The notes below the pieces were generated by a model. The model saw nothing but the letters and a program-made list of their open reading frames with translations, had not been told where the DNA came from and made no database searches. Shown here in pieces: positions 12,166 to 24,800 of a stretch of 64,000 nucleotides of DNA. Each line of letters begins with the position of its first letter. Positions within the stretch are counted from its first letter, which is position 1. Source of the DNA: Tubulanus polymorphus. Taxonomy: Eukaryota; Nemertea; Palaeonemertea; Tubulaniformes; Tubulanidae. Made by a program: the position numbers and the translations under genes. The stretch lies in contig NC_134026.1 in NCBI RefSeq assembly GCF_964204645.1, positions 1 through 64,000 of the forward strand, in the 5' to 3' direction.

Positions 12166-12246
12166 GAGAGAGGAAGAGAGAGAAAGAGAGAGAGAAGAGA
12201 GAGAGAGAAAGAGAGGAAGAGAGAGAGAGGAAGAGAGAGAGAGAAA
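12129..12246. repeat. (GA)n-rich polypurine tract
   Basis: Interrupted GA repeat with GGA and AAAGA variants, purine only on the plus strand. Confidence 0.9.
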
Positions 12247-12690
12247 GTTTATCTTACACTAATTCGCTTAAAACTGATTTCCCCTCAGATCATCCTCATC
12301 AAACATCGCGCTAATTAATCGCTGAGTAAAGTCGTTAAAGCGTAGATATGAATTTGAAATTTTATATAATTAACCTCAGCAGGGATTTACTAGTAATTAT
12401 GTGTACACAGGCGGGACTCTGATATTATATTACCTATTATTATATGAGAACTGAATTATGTTATAACAACCTACATTGAGACTATATCGATTTATACCAA
12501 ACGGTTTTCAAAGGAATTTCATATGAATAGAAGAAGAACTGAATCCATTATTGAATGGCGAGGGTGCGTAGAATAACTCGCTCTCGTTAAAACATAATAG
12601 TTCAAAGTTCCTGAAAAATCACAAAGACATTCGTTGAAATGAATAGTTATAGTTGGTGTTAGCGGTAGTGAACGCACGCACAGACTGACA

Positions 12691-12732
12691 CGGACCGGAC
12701 CGGACCGGACCGACCAGACCGACCGACCGAAC
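12691..12732. repeat. Short GGACC/GACC repeat
   Basis: Tandem CGGAC then CGAC units. Confidence 0.8.
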
Positions 12733-12860
12733 CAGTTAGTAGAAAGTACATGTCTATATATAAATAGTAGAAGCTCTCGCTATTTTAAATAGTATTTATC
12801 TGTTTGAACACTGACTGAAATATCTATTTATCTATTTATATCTACTTCAGTAGACTAGAG

Positions 12861-12911
12861 TCAGAGAGAGGAGGGAGAGGAGAGAGAGGAGAGAGGAGAG
12901 AGGAGGAAGGG
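12861..12911. repeat. GAGAG polypurine tract
   Basis: Purine-only run built of GAGAG and GGAG words. Confidence 0.85.
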
Positions 12912-13588
12912 GTTAATACTGCTAAACCTCGCTTACTAACTCAGATATAACAAACTGAAAATTTAACAATTTTATTAATTTCACAGATGAAACTAACGTT
13001 TAAATGAAGAGATTTTCTAATTATTTGAAGTTCATCGCGTTACGACTAACACACAGTGACCCCCGACCCTCGAACTGTTCCGACATAACTTCTCGTTCCG
13101 ACTAAAAAAAAAGATGAAAATAAAAAAATGAATACTTACGACGATTAAATGAATGAAATTTATATCCGAATTGAGAAGAATGAATATTAATAATGAAATA
13201 GGTCGCGGCGTCACTCAGTGAGAGGTGACTGCACTGGTGGCTGCTCACGCATTCTGTATATCACTACTAAAGCCTTTTAGTATGCGTACTACAAGACACT
13301 GACGATAGTGCAGTATATGTGCAGTCTGTGCTAGTATACGCATTACACGTGGCGCCACCAATCTATCAAAAACCAAACTAAAACATCGTTTTCTAGGTCA
13401 CCATTACATTTTTACTAGTATTAACATAGTTTATGGACAGGAACACCGTTTAAGCAGTAAGTTGATCTACCTACAACTCTTAACAACTGCATCGGTTTAG
13501 AATGAATACTTGAAACAATTTCAAAAGCCACGATATTTATATAAAAGTCTCCTATTCGTAACAAAATCTAACGACGTTTTATATCAAG
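12912..13588. other. Unannotated sequence
   Basis: No exon with splice or domain support on either strand. Confidence 0.4.
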
Positions 13589-14035
13589 ATGTATCGCAAA
13601 CTACAGACGACTTCTGTCAAATTGGACACAGTTTTTGTCAGGGCAAAATTTGTCAGGCTTAGGTCAGATTTAGGGGGGTGGAGCAGGACGACTGGTTCAT
13701 CCCCTTCTAGATGTGCCCTCCAAAAAGTCCCTGGAAAAATTATTTTTGTAGGGAAAATTTTGAAAAGACTAAAAATAAATCAAGATCAGCTGGTTCAAGC
13801 TTCAGTTCGAGCTTCAAAAGCCCCTTTTTGTCCTAAATCTTCTGTGGGAATACCAGGAACCCCTCTAATCTTACAAGCTCGCAGCCCTCGCCAAATCTGC
13901 GATTTCAAATTAAGCGCCAATTCCTATTTTCAGGTCTACCTAATCCTAGATCCAGTTAGGAAAGCATCTAATTTTAATAAATCTGACTTGAACAGAGTTT
14001 ACAATGAGATTGATTACAGGAATATAATAATATAG
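13589..14035 (+). CDS. Unrecognised 148-aa open frame, doubtful
   Basis: This is the longest ATG-initiated frame in region 1 that is not made of tandem repeat. I recognise no domain, signal peptide, membrane segment or conserved motif in the translation, which is basic and rich in Lys, Arg, Ser and Val. Neighbouring sequence gives no convincing splice sites, promoter or poly(A) signal. It could be a chance ORF, a remnant of a transposable element, or a lineage-specific gene. The GC content is a little higher than its surroundings, which helps explain a long chance frame. Treat it as hypothetical. Confidence 0.15.
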   Translation: MYRKLQTTSVKLDTVFVRAKFVRLRSDLGGWSRTTGSSPSRCALQKVPGKIIFVGKILKRLKINQDQLVQASVRASKAPFCPKSSVGIPGTPLILQARSPRQICDFKLSANSYFQVYLILDPVRKASNFNKSDLNRVYNEIDYRNIII

Positions 14036-14390
14036 GACGTACCCAGATCTTTCTGTTTTTAAGTAAGATGTTTGACGCCGGTTTCATGTCTCATCAAAAT
14101 AACCCTGGGTCTTATATCTAACAATCTCGTTACTGTGACAGATATCACGTTTTTCTGCAGTATCTCCGAATAAACCACAAAACCGACAAAAACAAATCCC
14201 TTTCTTAACATAAAATGTTAAGAGATCAAGGACGAATCAGAGATTCCTTCTAAGAACTAAACGTAGAACCAGGTAAATGATTAACTATAAGAAACCTTTA
14301 GCCGACTGTTTCTGGCTGTGTGCGATCTGAATTATCCATACAATACACACTGTTTCATCATGATCTTATGATTATGTTTTTATGGGAACA

Positions 14391-15829
14391 GAGAGGAGAG
14401 AGAGGACGGAGAGGACGGAGAGGACGGAGAGGAGAGAGAGGAGAGAGAGGACGGAGAGGACGGAGAGAACGGAGAGGAGAGAGAGGACAGAAAGGACAGA
14501 GAGGACGGAGGAGAGAGAGGACGGAGAGGAGAGAGAGGACAGAGAGGACAGAGAGGAGAGAGAGGAGAGAGAGGAGAGAGAGGACAGAGAGGACAGAGAG
14601 GAGAGAGAACAGAGGGGAGAGAGGACGGAGAGGAGAGAGAGGACAGAGAGGACAGAGAGGACAGAAAGGACAGAGAGGACGGAGAGGACAGAGAGGAGAG
14701 AGAGGAGAGAGAGGACAGAAAGGACAGAGAGGACGGAGAGGACAGAGAGGAGAGAGAGGAGAGAGAGAGGAGAGAGAGGACGGAGAGGACAGAGAGGACA
14801 GAGGAGAGAGAGGAGAGAGAGGACGGAGAGGATGGAGAGGAGAGAGAGGACGGAGAGGACAGAGAGGAAAGAGGAGAGAGAACAGAGGGGAGAGAGGACG
14901 GAGAGGAGAGAGAGGACAGAGAGGACAGAGAGGACAGAAAGGACAGAGAGGACGGAGAGGACAGAGAGGACAGAGAGGAGAGAGAGGAGAGAGAGGACGG
15001 AGAGGATGGAGAGGAGAGAGAGGACGGAGAGGACAGAGAGGAAAGAGGAGAGAGAACAGAGGGGAGAGAGGACGGAGAGGAGAGAGAGGACAGAGAGGAC
15101 AGAGAGGACAGAAAGGACAGAGAGGACGGAGAGGACAGAGAGGACAGAGAGGAGAGAGAGGACGGAGAGGACGGAGAGGAGAGAGAGGACGGAGAGGATG
15201 GAGAGGAGAGAGAGGACGGAGAGGACAGAGAGGACAGAGGAGAGAGAGGACGGAGAGGACGGAGAGGAGAGAGAGGACAGAGAGGAGAGAGAGGAGAGAG
15301 AGGACAGAGAGGAGAGAGAGGACAGAGAGGACAGAGAGGAGAGAGAGGACAGAGAGGAGAGAGAGGACAGAGAGGACAGAGAGGACAGAGAGGATGGAGA
15401 GGAGAGAGAGGACGGAGAGGACGGAGAGGAGAGAGAGGACAGAGAGGAGAGAGAGGAGAGAGAGGACAGAGAGGAGAGAGAGGACAGAGAGGACGGAGAG
15501 GACAGAGAGGACAGAGAGGAGAGAGAGGAGAGAGAGGACGGAGAGGAGAGAGAGGACGGAGAGGATGGAGAGGAGAGAGAGGACGGAGAGGACAGAGAGG
15601 ACAGAGGAGAGAGAGGACGGAGAGGACGGAGAGGAGAGAGAGGACAGAGAGGAGAGAGAGGAGAGAGAGGACAGAGAGGAGAGAGAGGACAGAGAGGACA
15701 GAGAGGATGGAGAGGAGAGAGAGGACGGAGAGGACGGAGAGGACGGAGAGGAGAGAGAGGACAGAGAGGAGAGAGAGGACAGAGAGGAGAGAGAGGACAG
15801 AGAGGAGAGAGAGGACGGAGAGGACGGAG
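14391..15829. repeat. 9-bp polypurine-rich minisatellite, about 160 copies
   Basis: Some 1.44 kb of nine-base units GAGAGGACG, GAGAGGACA and GAGAGGAGA with occasional GAGAGGATG and six-base GAGAGG slips. The plus strand is almost all purine, with one C in many units. Two plus-strand frames remain open for about 500 codons because the unit is a multiple of three and lacks stops. The products are Glu-Arg, Gly-Arg and Thr-Glu-Arg low-complexity runs, not a protein I would annotate. Blocks of about 170 bases recur (compare 14870-15010 with 15040-15180), indicating segmental duplication within the array. Confidence 0.97.
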
Positions 15830-17271
15830 ATGTTATTTATTCAATGTAACTAATGTAAGACTGTGAAACTCTATTGAGACACTCTACAATTATACAGCGT
15901 AAAATTCATTTTATTTCATGTCTTCGACAAAAAGAATCATTGATTCAAATATAAATTATCGTATACAAGATTCATCGTAGTTAATAAATCAAGTTGTATC
16001 CCGTTTTGTACAGGTCTGATTTAGACCATGCGGGTCCACGCCTGCTGTCTGTAGAAATCTATATAACATCGTTAATCTTACCTGTGATTCGCGATGAAGC
16101 CTTGCGTCGATTCTAAATGAAACCTCGCGAGGAAACCTCAAGAAGTGACTAGGGAACGAATATACAGAGACCTCTAGTGGCGTATAGAAACAACGTAAAC
16201 TTTGCTGACGTTCAGTTCAAAGCGATAAATCATAAATGAATTTCTATCGCTTTATATCAAACTGTCACTTGATAAAACTTAAAGACATTAATACAATTTA
16301 TCATTCTATCCGTTTAAATCATTGAATACAATAAAAACAATAAATATGATAAACCGATACAATAAATAAATCCCACATTGACGATACTTATCTATCACGG
16401 CAACCGAATGCTTAAAAGTTGGAAATATAAGGAGATGATTTTAGCCCCGAAACACATTAAGCATGTGTCTAATTAGAGCCTGTGTCGCGTAAATCTATCA
16501 CTCATTACTAAACATAAAAACAATACTCTAACAATTGAGATGAAATCCCTTACAGAACCAGTGAGCAAGTTTGGAGCAAGCCTGGTGCGATGTTTTGGTC
16601 AGTGTCAAATTCGGCAGCAAAAAAATGCTTTTAACTTAGAAGAATTTCGGGATAATTTATTTTTGATTGATTGATTGATTGATGTGTGCGATTGAGTCAG
16701 GTGTTTTCATTATGTAATAAAAACACAATTTGCACCGAATGCTTCCACACTTTGACCGCAAAACACTTGAAATATATTCACAAAATATCAACTGTAGTCT
16801 TACTATATATGATAACAAAACCTAATCATAATGATATATGAGATCGCACCGAACGGGTATCATACAGCTCAGAGATCAGAAAACCTTCCTGGTTCATCTC
16901 TCTTCTATCTAAACGATCGATCTAATAATTCAGAAACTTTGTCGCATCGGTTAAATATCGAATGTTTGATATCCTCGGAAAATAGAAAATAACTAAATTA
17001 ATTGACGTCCTTGAAAAATATCACATATATCTCTTGATATCGTATTCGAGTATATCAAAAATTTGAATTGAATGGCAACCAGTCTAACCGCGATATATCG
17101 ATAGCATAGTGCACATCCTCTCAACAATAATCATAATAATCTTATCAAAAAATCTGAAATAAAACAACAGTTATGAAATGATAAAAGTTAAATTCCAAAA
17201 CAACTGCAAAAATTCACATTTGTAATTATTTTTTTTTAACATCAATATTGATGAAGTAGTACACATCGACT
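15830..17271. other. Unannotated AT-rich sequence
   Basis: No gene supported. A short (ATTG)n run lies at about 16663-16682. Confidence 0.4.
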
Positions 17272-17684
17272 CACACGGAACCCCTCATACACTCACACAG
17301 AACCCCTCATACACTCACACAGAACCCCTCATACACTCACACAGAACCCCTCATACACTCACACAGAACCCCTCATACACTCACACAGAACCCCTCATAC
17401 ACTCACACAGAACCCCTCATACACTCACACAGAACCCCTCATACACTCACACAGAACCCCTCATACACTCACACAGAACCCCTCATACACTCACACAGAA
17501 CCCCTCATACACTCACACAGAACCCCTCATACACTCACACAGAACCCCTCATACACTCACACAGAACCCCTCATACACTCACACAGAACCCCTCATACAC
17601 TCACACAGAACCCCTCATACACTCACACAGAACCCCTCATACACTCACACAGAACCCCTCATACACTCACACAGAACCCCTATA
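17272..17684. repeat. 22-bp minisatellite, about 19 copies
   Basis: Near-identical tandem copies of a 22-base unit containing ACACTCACACAGAACCCCTC. Very low divergence suggests recent expansion or homogenisation. Confidence 0.97.
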
Positions 17685-18167
17685 CTAGGTATCAATATAT
17701 ATAAACATTATTGTAACGCGTAAAAAAATCTTTATCTTCCAAAAATAGAAAAAAGCAGTTTCATTTCGGGGAAGAGGAAAAATAAAAGAGTTTACAATGA
17801 GAATGAAACAAACTCTGAGAAAAACGACTGAATTGAAATAGATTTCGCTTTTGACTTATATCACACAAAGTGGTGATGTGTGGTGGTCCGGGTACTAGAG
17901 ATAGAGCATTGTCAACCAAACGATCACTACAGTGGCTGTGTTCACTTATCTTAAACAAATATAGAAGCACATACGCCATAACAATCATAACAGATTGGTC
18001 ACGATCCTCGAGTAGATACTTGAAAAAAATAACGCGCTTATTCTCTACATAAACCAATCAACACCACGCCTTTCATTAGTCAAAATTCATAGTCAGACCT
18101 TCGATGACTTCTTCACCTTGATATTCAACTGAGTTCATCTGCTGAACACACACACACACTACACTAC

Positions 18168-18304
18168 ACACTCCCGACCTGCGGGAGGGACGGGTACTCC
18201 CGGCCTGCGGGAGGGACGGGTACTCCCGACCTGCAGGAAGACGGGTACTCCCGACCTGCAGGAGGGACGGGTACTCCCGGCCTGAAGGAGGAACGGGTAC
18301 TCCC
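18168..18304. repeat. 26-bp minisatellite, 5 copies
   Basis: Copies with ACTCCCGACCTGCGGGAGG and ACGGGT. Each contains a small inverted repeat (CCCG-CCTG-CGGG). Confidence 0.9.
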
Positions 18305-18486
18305 TGCAGAAGAGAGACTGAGTACTCAATATATATGTATATGGATGCTATGGTCATCAACCCGATGGCTTTCAGTCACTCAACTAATATCAAGTGACAT
18401 CAACACTTGACGAAATAAGTAAAGGTTGTGATTTAGGAAAAGGAAATATGAATGCATTAGTAAAATTACCCGAAAGGTCATATACT

Positions 18487-18520
18487 GATACTGATACTGA
18501 TACTGATACTGATACTGATG
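18487..18520. repeat. (TGATAC)n microsatellite
   Basis: Five to six tandem TGATAC hexamers. Confidence 0.92.
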
Positions 18521-18984
18521 TAAGTGAAGGCAATCAGTGAGATGATGAATCATGCTTTATCTGAACTAACCTTCATCACTCTCTGAGAGTCACACGCATC
18601 AAAATAACAATTGTTTTTCATCCGAAGCAAATTTGAATTCACCGTAAATTCAAGGCTGCACTCGATGTCATCGTCAAATGCCAGTTTATTAAAAGCGCAG
18701 AAAAAAACATATTTTTTGCAATAACAGATATTTATAACTGGCATTTGAGTGAGGAGTCAAATGACAGTTATAAAGGTGAAGAAAAAAAGTTTTTAAAATG
18801 TCAGAAAGCTTTCTAATCGGTGACGGCATCAGGAGTTTAACTGGGGACGAGAGACTAGAAATAGAGATGTTAGTGTTAGAGATGGTGACTGTGTTACAAG
18901 CATATATCATACATCCATTAGCTAGCTCAGGCATCTATAGCTTTATGGGGTGGATTACTTGGAAAATGTGTGCAATTTATCAGG

Positions 18985-19055
18985 AAGCCTCCTCTCCCAC
19001 CCTCTCTCTCTCCCTCCCTCTCTCTCTCTCTCCCTCTCTCTCTCTCTCTCCTGCT
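18985..19055. repeat. (CT)n-rich polypyrimidine tract
   Basis: CTCTCTC with CCCTC interruptions. It produces the C-terminal Ser-Leu-Pro run of a short false ORF at 18798-19076. Confidence 0.9.
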
Positions 19056-20571
19056 CTGTCTATCTGTAACTCCTGAAGTATGAAATATTGCCATAAATAA
19101 CAGACTGCAGATCTTTTACACAGAAATCTATTCAACTTTATTACATAACATTAGCAGTAGTGAGTGGCAACCATTAGATAGCACCGGTTTCTGGAAACAG
19201 ATTCATCTGAGAGAGCTAGGAACCAATTATAATTTCCAAGGAAGCTTTCGTTTAAGAAACATTTCCAGTGAAGAGTCATTAACGCGATTAAACACATGCA
19301 GTGAAGTATAATCTACTAATTGTATTCTAGGAAAAATTATCGAATTTTCATTTTACCGGCCAGAGATTTTTAGATTTCTGTTGTTTTTATACCCAAAACC
19401 CATCGGACAGTCATCGACACCCCTCTCATCTAAGATGGCTATAATTCTATTAACCCGATTATTCCCTGACAAGCGCATTGTTTTCCCCAACTTGATTTGA
19501 TCAATAAACACAATTCAAATACATAAAACATAGACTGAAACTGTTTGATTTTACGCCCGATCAAAATATCTCAATAAATATCTCTCACTTTTAGCTTCTT
19601 GTTTTTATAAAATGCTGATTTCCAGATAAGTGACCACCCTGAATAATCTACCAAATTCCACGACCTTTCTTTTCTAGTTTACATGTTATTTCCAACACTC
19701 GACTCTAAAATTCCTCGATGTTTCATATTTCTAATATTTCAACTCAACACGACCTTGACACGTGATCATCATACAACAAATTCCACACGGACGGCAAAAC
19801 AAATGATAATAACATTACACCTAAAGTTTCAGCTATAATTCCTCGACTTTCAAAGACGTGGAAGACTGTTTAAAGCTTCCCTGATTTATCAAGATTTGCA
19901 CTGTAACCTTTTGGTGATAATTACTATATGAAGTAATGAGTAAATGCGTTAATTAGCAGTTCCTTAAAGTTTAAAATCCTGAGCCGAGTTTCACACATGA
20001 TTTACCGACAGGGTCCCGTGTTTGAATTGTTTTTGGATTAACTGATAGCAATAAACCAAAATATTAAATTTGAGACCCGGTCAATGAAACCAGGTCCCGA
20101 ATATGGCAAACATTGAACCCTATATCTTGATATATCGAAATCTCAGGAAGTCTCGCATTCATCAAACATCTACTAAAACTGAGTTAGCAATAAACATACG
20201 CATAATGCCATAACTTACAAAAATTCGATTTATTATCATATTTAATTTTTTGATTCGAAATATCTACAAAATTTTCCCGGGCGGGCGCTGGTGTTACCTG
20301 ACATGACTGATAGATTTACCTGTCAACATACAGTCATTTATTACTTTAATCAACAATCAACATTTATATCTAAAACTGCTGATTATTTTGTTGATAGTAT
20401 TTCAGTTCAGTCGACCCTCTCAACGCACCGACAAAACATAAATTAAAATTCAATTGAATTTTCGAATGAAATTCTGCTCCAGTGCGCGACACATCGTATC
20501 ATCACTAGCTATCTAACCCGAAAATTCTGCATTTATCTGATAACGTTTATTTTCACTCAGAGATGGTAGCA
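19056..20571. other. Unannotated AT-rich sequence
   Basis: No coding exon, RNA gene or tandem array could be supported on either strand. Confidence 0.4.
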
Positions 20572-20654
20572 TGAGAGGAGAGAGTGAGGAGGGGAGCAAG
20601 GAGGAGAGTGAGGAGGAGGAATGAGGAGGAGGGGAGTGAAGAGAGGAGCGAGGA

Positions 20655-20699
<45 letters not shown>
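20572..20699. repeat. GAGGA polypurine tract followed by (AT)n
   Basis: A purine tract built of GAGGAG words (about 20572-20656) runs directly into about 42 bases of AT dinucleotide. Confidence 0.92.
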
Positions 20700-20701
<2 letters not shown>

Positions 20702-20819
20702 TATGTAAGAAAAAATTGGGTTGCCAGAGGTTTTACATAACCATGGCAACGGCATCAATCACATCAATTATCAAAAGATTCGAGAGATATGAATAAAAAA
20801 AAGAAACACTGATGAAGAA

Positions 20820-21880
20820 CTAACAGGCTGAACCTAAATAACAGGCTGAACCTAAATAACAGGCTGAACCTAAATAACAGGCTGAACCTAAATAACAGGC
20901 TGAACCTAAATAACAGGCTGAACCTAAATAACAGGCTGAACCTAAATAACAGGCTGAACCTAAATAACAGGCTGAACCTAAATAACAGGCTGAACCTAAA
21001 TAACAGGCTGAACCTAAATAACAGGCTGAACCTGTATAACAGGCTGAACCTAAATAACAGGCTGAACCTAAATAACAGGCTGAACCTAAATAACAGGCTG
21101 AACCTAAATAACAGGCTGAACCTAAATAACAGGCTGAACCTAAATAACAGGCTGAACCTAAATAACAGGCTGAACCTAAATAACAGGCTGAACCTGTATA
21201 ACAGGCTGAACCTAAATAACAGGCTGAACCTAAATAACAGGCTGAACCTAAATAACAGGCTGAACCTAAATAACAGGCTGAACCTAAATAACAGGCTGAA
21301 CCTAAATAACAGGCTGAACCTAAATAACAGGCTGAACCTAAATAACAGGCTGAACCTAAATAACAGGCTGAACCTAAATAACAGGCTGAACCTAAATAAC
21401 AGGCTGAACCTAAATAACAGGCTGAACCTAAATAACAGGCTGAACCTAAATAACAGGCTGAACCTAAATAACAGGCTGAACCTAAATAACAGGCTGAACC
21501 TAAATAACAGGCTGAACCTAAATAACAGGCTGAACCTAAATAACAGGCTGAACCTAAATAACAGGCTGAACCTAAATAACAGGCTGAACCTAAATAACAG
21601 GCTGAACCTAAATAACAGGCTGAACCTAAATAACAGGCTGAACCTAAATAACAGGCTGAACCTGTATAACAGGCTGAACCTAAATAACAGGCTGAACCTA
21701 AATAACAGGCTGAACCTAAATAACAGGCTGAACCTAAATAACAGGCTGAACCTAAATAACAGGCTGAACCTAAATAACAGGCTGAACCTAAATAACAGGC
21801 TGAACCTAAATAACAGGCTGAACCTAAATAACAGGCTGAACCTAAATAACAGGCTGAACCTAAATAACAGGCTGAACCTG
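20820..21880. repeat. 18-bp minisatellite, about 59 copies
   Basis: Nearly perfect copies of ACAGGCTGAACCTAAATA. The only recurrent variant is CCTGTATA in place of CCTAAATA, seen near 21031, 21193, 21661 and in the last unit. Spacings between variants are whole numbers of units (9 and 26). The 18-base unit without stops gives two minus frames of 364 and 401 codons with six-residue repeats. They are by-products. Confidence 0.98.
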
Positions 21881-21887
21881 TATACAT

Positions 21888-22776
21888 CTGAATACATCGC
21901 ATGTCTGTCCACACCTCCTGGGTTCATACCACTCTCACTGACCTGAATACATCGCATGTCTGTCCACACCTCCTGGGTTCATACCACTCTCACTGACCTG
22001 AATACATCGCATGTCTGTCCACACCTCCTGGGTTCATACCACTCTCACTGCCCTTAATACATCGCATGTCTGTCCACACCTCCTGGGTTCATACCACTCT
22101 CACTGACCTGAATACATCGCATGTCTGTCCACACCTCCTGGGTTCATACCACTCTCACTGATCTGAATACATCGCATGTCTGTCCACACCTCCTGGGTTC
22201 ATACCACTCTCGCTGATCTGAATACATCGCATGTCTGTCCACACCTCCTGGGTTCATACCACTCTCACTGATCTGAATACATCGCATGTCTGTCCACACC
22301 TCCTGGGTTCATACCATTCTCACTGATCTGAATACATCGCATGTCTGTCCACACCTCCTGGGTTCATACCACTCTCACTGATCTGAATACATCGCATGTC
22401 TGTCCACACCTCCTGGGTTCATACCACTCTCACTGATCTGAATACACCGCATGTCTGTCCACACCTCCTGGGTTCATACCACTCTCACTGATCTGAATAC
22501 ATCGCATGTCTGTCCACACCTCCTGGGTTCATACCACTCTCACTGATCTGAATACATCGCATGTCTGTCCACACCTCCTGGGTTCATACCACTCTCACTG
22601 ATCTGAATACATCGCATGTCTGTCCACACCTCCTGGGTTCATACCACTCTCACTGATCTGAATACATCGCATGTCTGTCCACACCTCCTGGGTTCATACC
22701 ACTCTCACTGATCTGAATACATCGCATGTCTGTCCACACCTCCTGGGTTCATACCATTCTCACTGATCTGAATACA
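21888..22776. repeat. 55-bp minisatellite, about 16 copies
   Basis: Tandem 55-base units containing CTGAATACATCGCATGTCTG, TCCACACCTCCTGGG and TTCATACCACTCTCACTGA. It directly abuts the 18-bp array. The first units carry GACCTG and later ones GATCTG, so homogenisation is block-wise. Confidence 0.98.
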
Positions 22777-23050
22777 GTTCCTATCTAATCATAGTCCAGG
22801 AAATTGCGTCTAGAAGCTGGGCCTATTTTTCCTGGAGAGGACCACCACACCCCCATCCCCCTCATGGTCAGTTAATTCATAAATCAGCAGCCTCCTGTCC
22901 CATATACACAGTTTTTAGTTCTACCCCTGCTCATAGTACTGTTAGATGTCATGTATAGCTAGAAGAGAGACTGGCTGGCTGGCTGTTTTTAATCAGTTCT
23001 GCATGGGCATCTAGCGAAGCTATAAAACTCGAGCAAATAAGGCTATTCCT

Positions 23051-23344
23051 ATGCTAGACCATTGTCTCTTTAATGAGCCTTACCACCGAGACGACACTTT
23101 ATGGGCAAGCCGGAATTTTACGAGCCATAATCTGCGTCGATGTAAGCACTACGAGTTCTATGTTGAAGGTTCTGGCGCGGCGCAAATGGCCGTAAACAAT
23201 CGCCGAGCAACATGCTACGAATCGGTAAAAAATGCGTCCTACGATGTCGACTTAATGGGAAACACCAGCTATCCCACCAGATGGCGTGACGAGCGCTCCA
23301 GTTTTACTCGTTCACATTTAGATCATTTTCAAAATCTAATTTGA
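23051..23344 (+). CDS. Unrecognised 97-aa open frame with upstream TATA word
   Basis: An intronless frame starting with ATG, rich in charged and aromatic residues, between two minisatellites. A TATAAAA word lies at 23021-23027, 30 bases upstream. That places any TATA-directed start almost on the ATG and would leave practically no 5' leader. I see no signal peptide, transmembrane segment or known domain. It could be an exon of a larger gene, a fragment of a mobile element, or chance. Confidence 0.18.
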   Translation: MLDHCLFNEPYHRDDTLWASRNFTSHNLRRCKHYEFYVEGSGAAQMAVNNRRATCYESVKNASYDVDLMGNTSYPTRWRDERSSFTRSHLDHFQNLI

Positions 23345-23481
23345 ACTGAATTTTTAGGCTCCAGAATATATACATTATCACAGGAACCACTGATTGTTTT
23401 ACTCAGTGTTTGGTATAATTTTCATTGATAATTATGAGAAAAGTGGAATCCTTGATTGGCAGTAGTTGATGTCCTACTTCA

Positions 23482-23526
23482 CACTAGCGACACCTGGTGG
23501 ATCCTCACTTGCCACAAGTGGAGTCA
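23482..23526 (-). repeat. Dispersed 45-bp repeat, copy 2
   Basis: Reverse complement of the sequence at 1931-1976, with the shared core CACCTGGTGGATC and CACTTGCCACAAGTGGA. Confidence 0.6.
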
Positions 23527-23883
23527 ATACAATAACTATGGAGCCCTGTATTCTATCTGGTGCTGGCACAGAGACGTAAACACGTATTTACTGTGACTGA
23601 CTCGAATATTTCATGATTTATCAGCAAATTGCAGCAAGCCTTTAAAAATATACTGCACGCAACGAAGGATGAAGACTACATTTTACCCGATTGCCAGGGT
23701 TCTTCTAACATATCCCAGAATTCTCTCATATTTCCACGACTAAAGATATCCTCAGTGAGGGTTGTTTCTTATCAAGAGGTTCCTTGTGTCACTCGTCACC
23801 AGCAAGAACAACAATACACGAAAAAATTCAAATTCTCTAACTTTTTCCTGATTCCAAGAATAGAAACATGTGGCACATAGATA

Positions 23884-24405
23884 CCTGAGACGGGTAGCCC
23901 CTTAGATGGGTAGCCCGTAAGACGGGTAGCCCCTGAGATGGATAGCCCCTGAGACGGGTAGCCCGTGAGACGGGTAGCCCCTGAGACGGGTAGCCCGTGA
24001 GATGGGTAGCCCCTGAGACAGGTAGCCCCTGAGATGGGTAGCCCCTGAGACGGGTAGCCCGTGAGACGGGTAGCCCCTGAGACGGGTAGCCCGTGAGATG
24101 GGTAGCCCCTGAGACAGGTAGCCCCTGAGATGGGTAGCCCGTGAGACGGGTAGCCCCTGAGACGGGTAGCCCCTGAGACGGGTAGCCCCTGAGACGGGTA
24201 GCCCGTGAGACGGGTAGCCCCTGAGACGGGTAGCCCCTGAGACGGGTAGCCCCTGAGACGGGTAGCCCGTGAGACGGGTAGCCCCTGAGACGGGTAGCCC
24301 CTGAGACGGGTAGCCCCTGAGACGGGTAGCCCCTGAGACGGGTAGCCCCTGAGACGGGTAGCCCCTGAGACGGGTAGCCCCTGAGACGGGTAGCCCCTGA
24401 GACTA
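23884..24405. repeat. 16-bp minisatellite, about 32 copies
   Basis: Units GACGGGTAGCCCCTGA with variants (GATGGGTAGCCCGTGA, GACAGGTAGCCCCTGA). The left half is variant-rich and the right half nearly homogeneous. Confidence 0.96.
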
Positions 24406-24597
24406 GATTAAATGCAAACGATTAATTACAGCAAGTAAAATGTGCAGCCATAAATATAAAATTCTCGGATGAAGACGACGAGGAAGGAATCCTGTAAATG
24501 TTTACCGTGAATAATATTCTGTGATGCTATAAAAGCGTAAAGATAAATATCCCTACTTCAGTGACTTATAAAACGAACATAAAACTGAGTGTCTCAC

Positions 24598-24800
24598 ACA
24601 GATCTGTGTCTCACTCCCTTCACACTCCCCACTCCCCTCTCTCTCTTACTCCCCACTCTCCACTTCACTCCCCTCTCTACTCCTCACTCTCTCTCTCCAC
24701 TTCACTCCCCTCACACTCCCCTCTCTCTTTCTCTCTCTCCCTCTCCCCCTCCCACTCCCCACTCACTCTCTCTCCCACTCCCCTCTCCCCTCTCACTCAT
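24598..24800. repeat. CT/CACTCCCC polypyrimidine region
   Basis: Low-complexity sequence of CACTCCCC and CTCTCT words. The two overlapping plus ORFs here are low-complexity artefacts. Confidence 0.88.

Noticed and set aside
14320-15866. Two plus-strand ORFs of about 500 codons, rich in Arg, Glu, Gly and Thr
   Set aside because: Nine-base purine repeat without stop words. No signal, domain, splice or promoter evidence, and two frames are open at once.
20764-21969. Minus-strand ORFs with about 60 copies of a six-residue repeat
   Set aside because: A stop-free 18-bp minisatellite; two frames are open together. A silk- or adhesive-like repeat protein was considered, but the near-perfect DNA identity, including synonymous sites, fits satellite expansion rather than coding constraint.
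23629-23880. 83-codon plus-strand ORF
   Set aside because: It begins at TTG rather than ATG, shows no domain, and ends at the edge of the 16-bp array.
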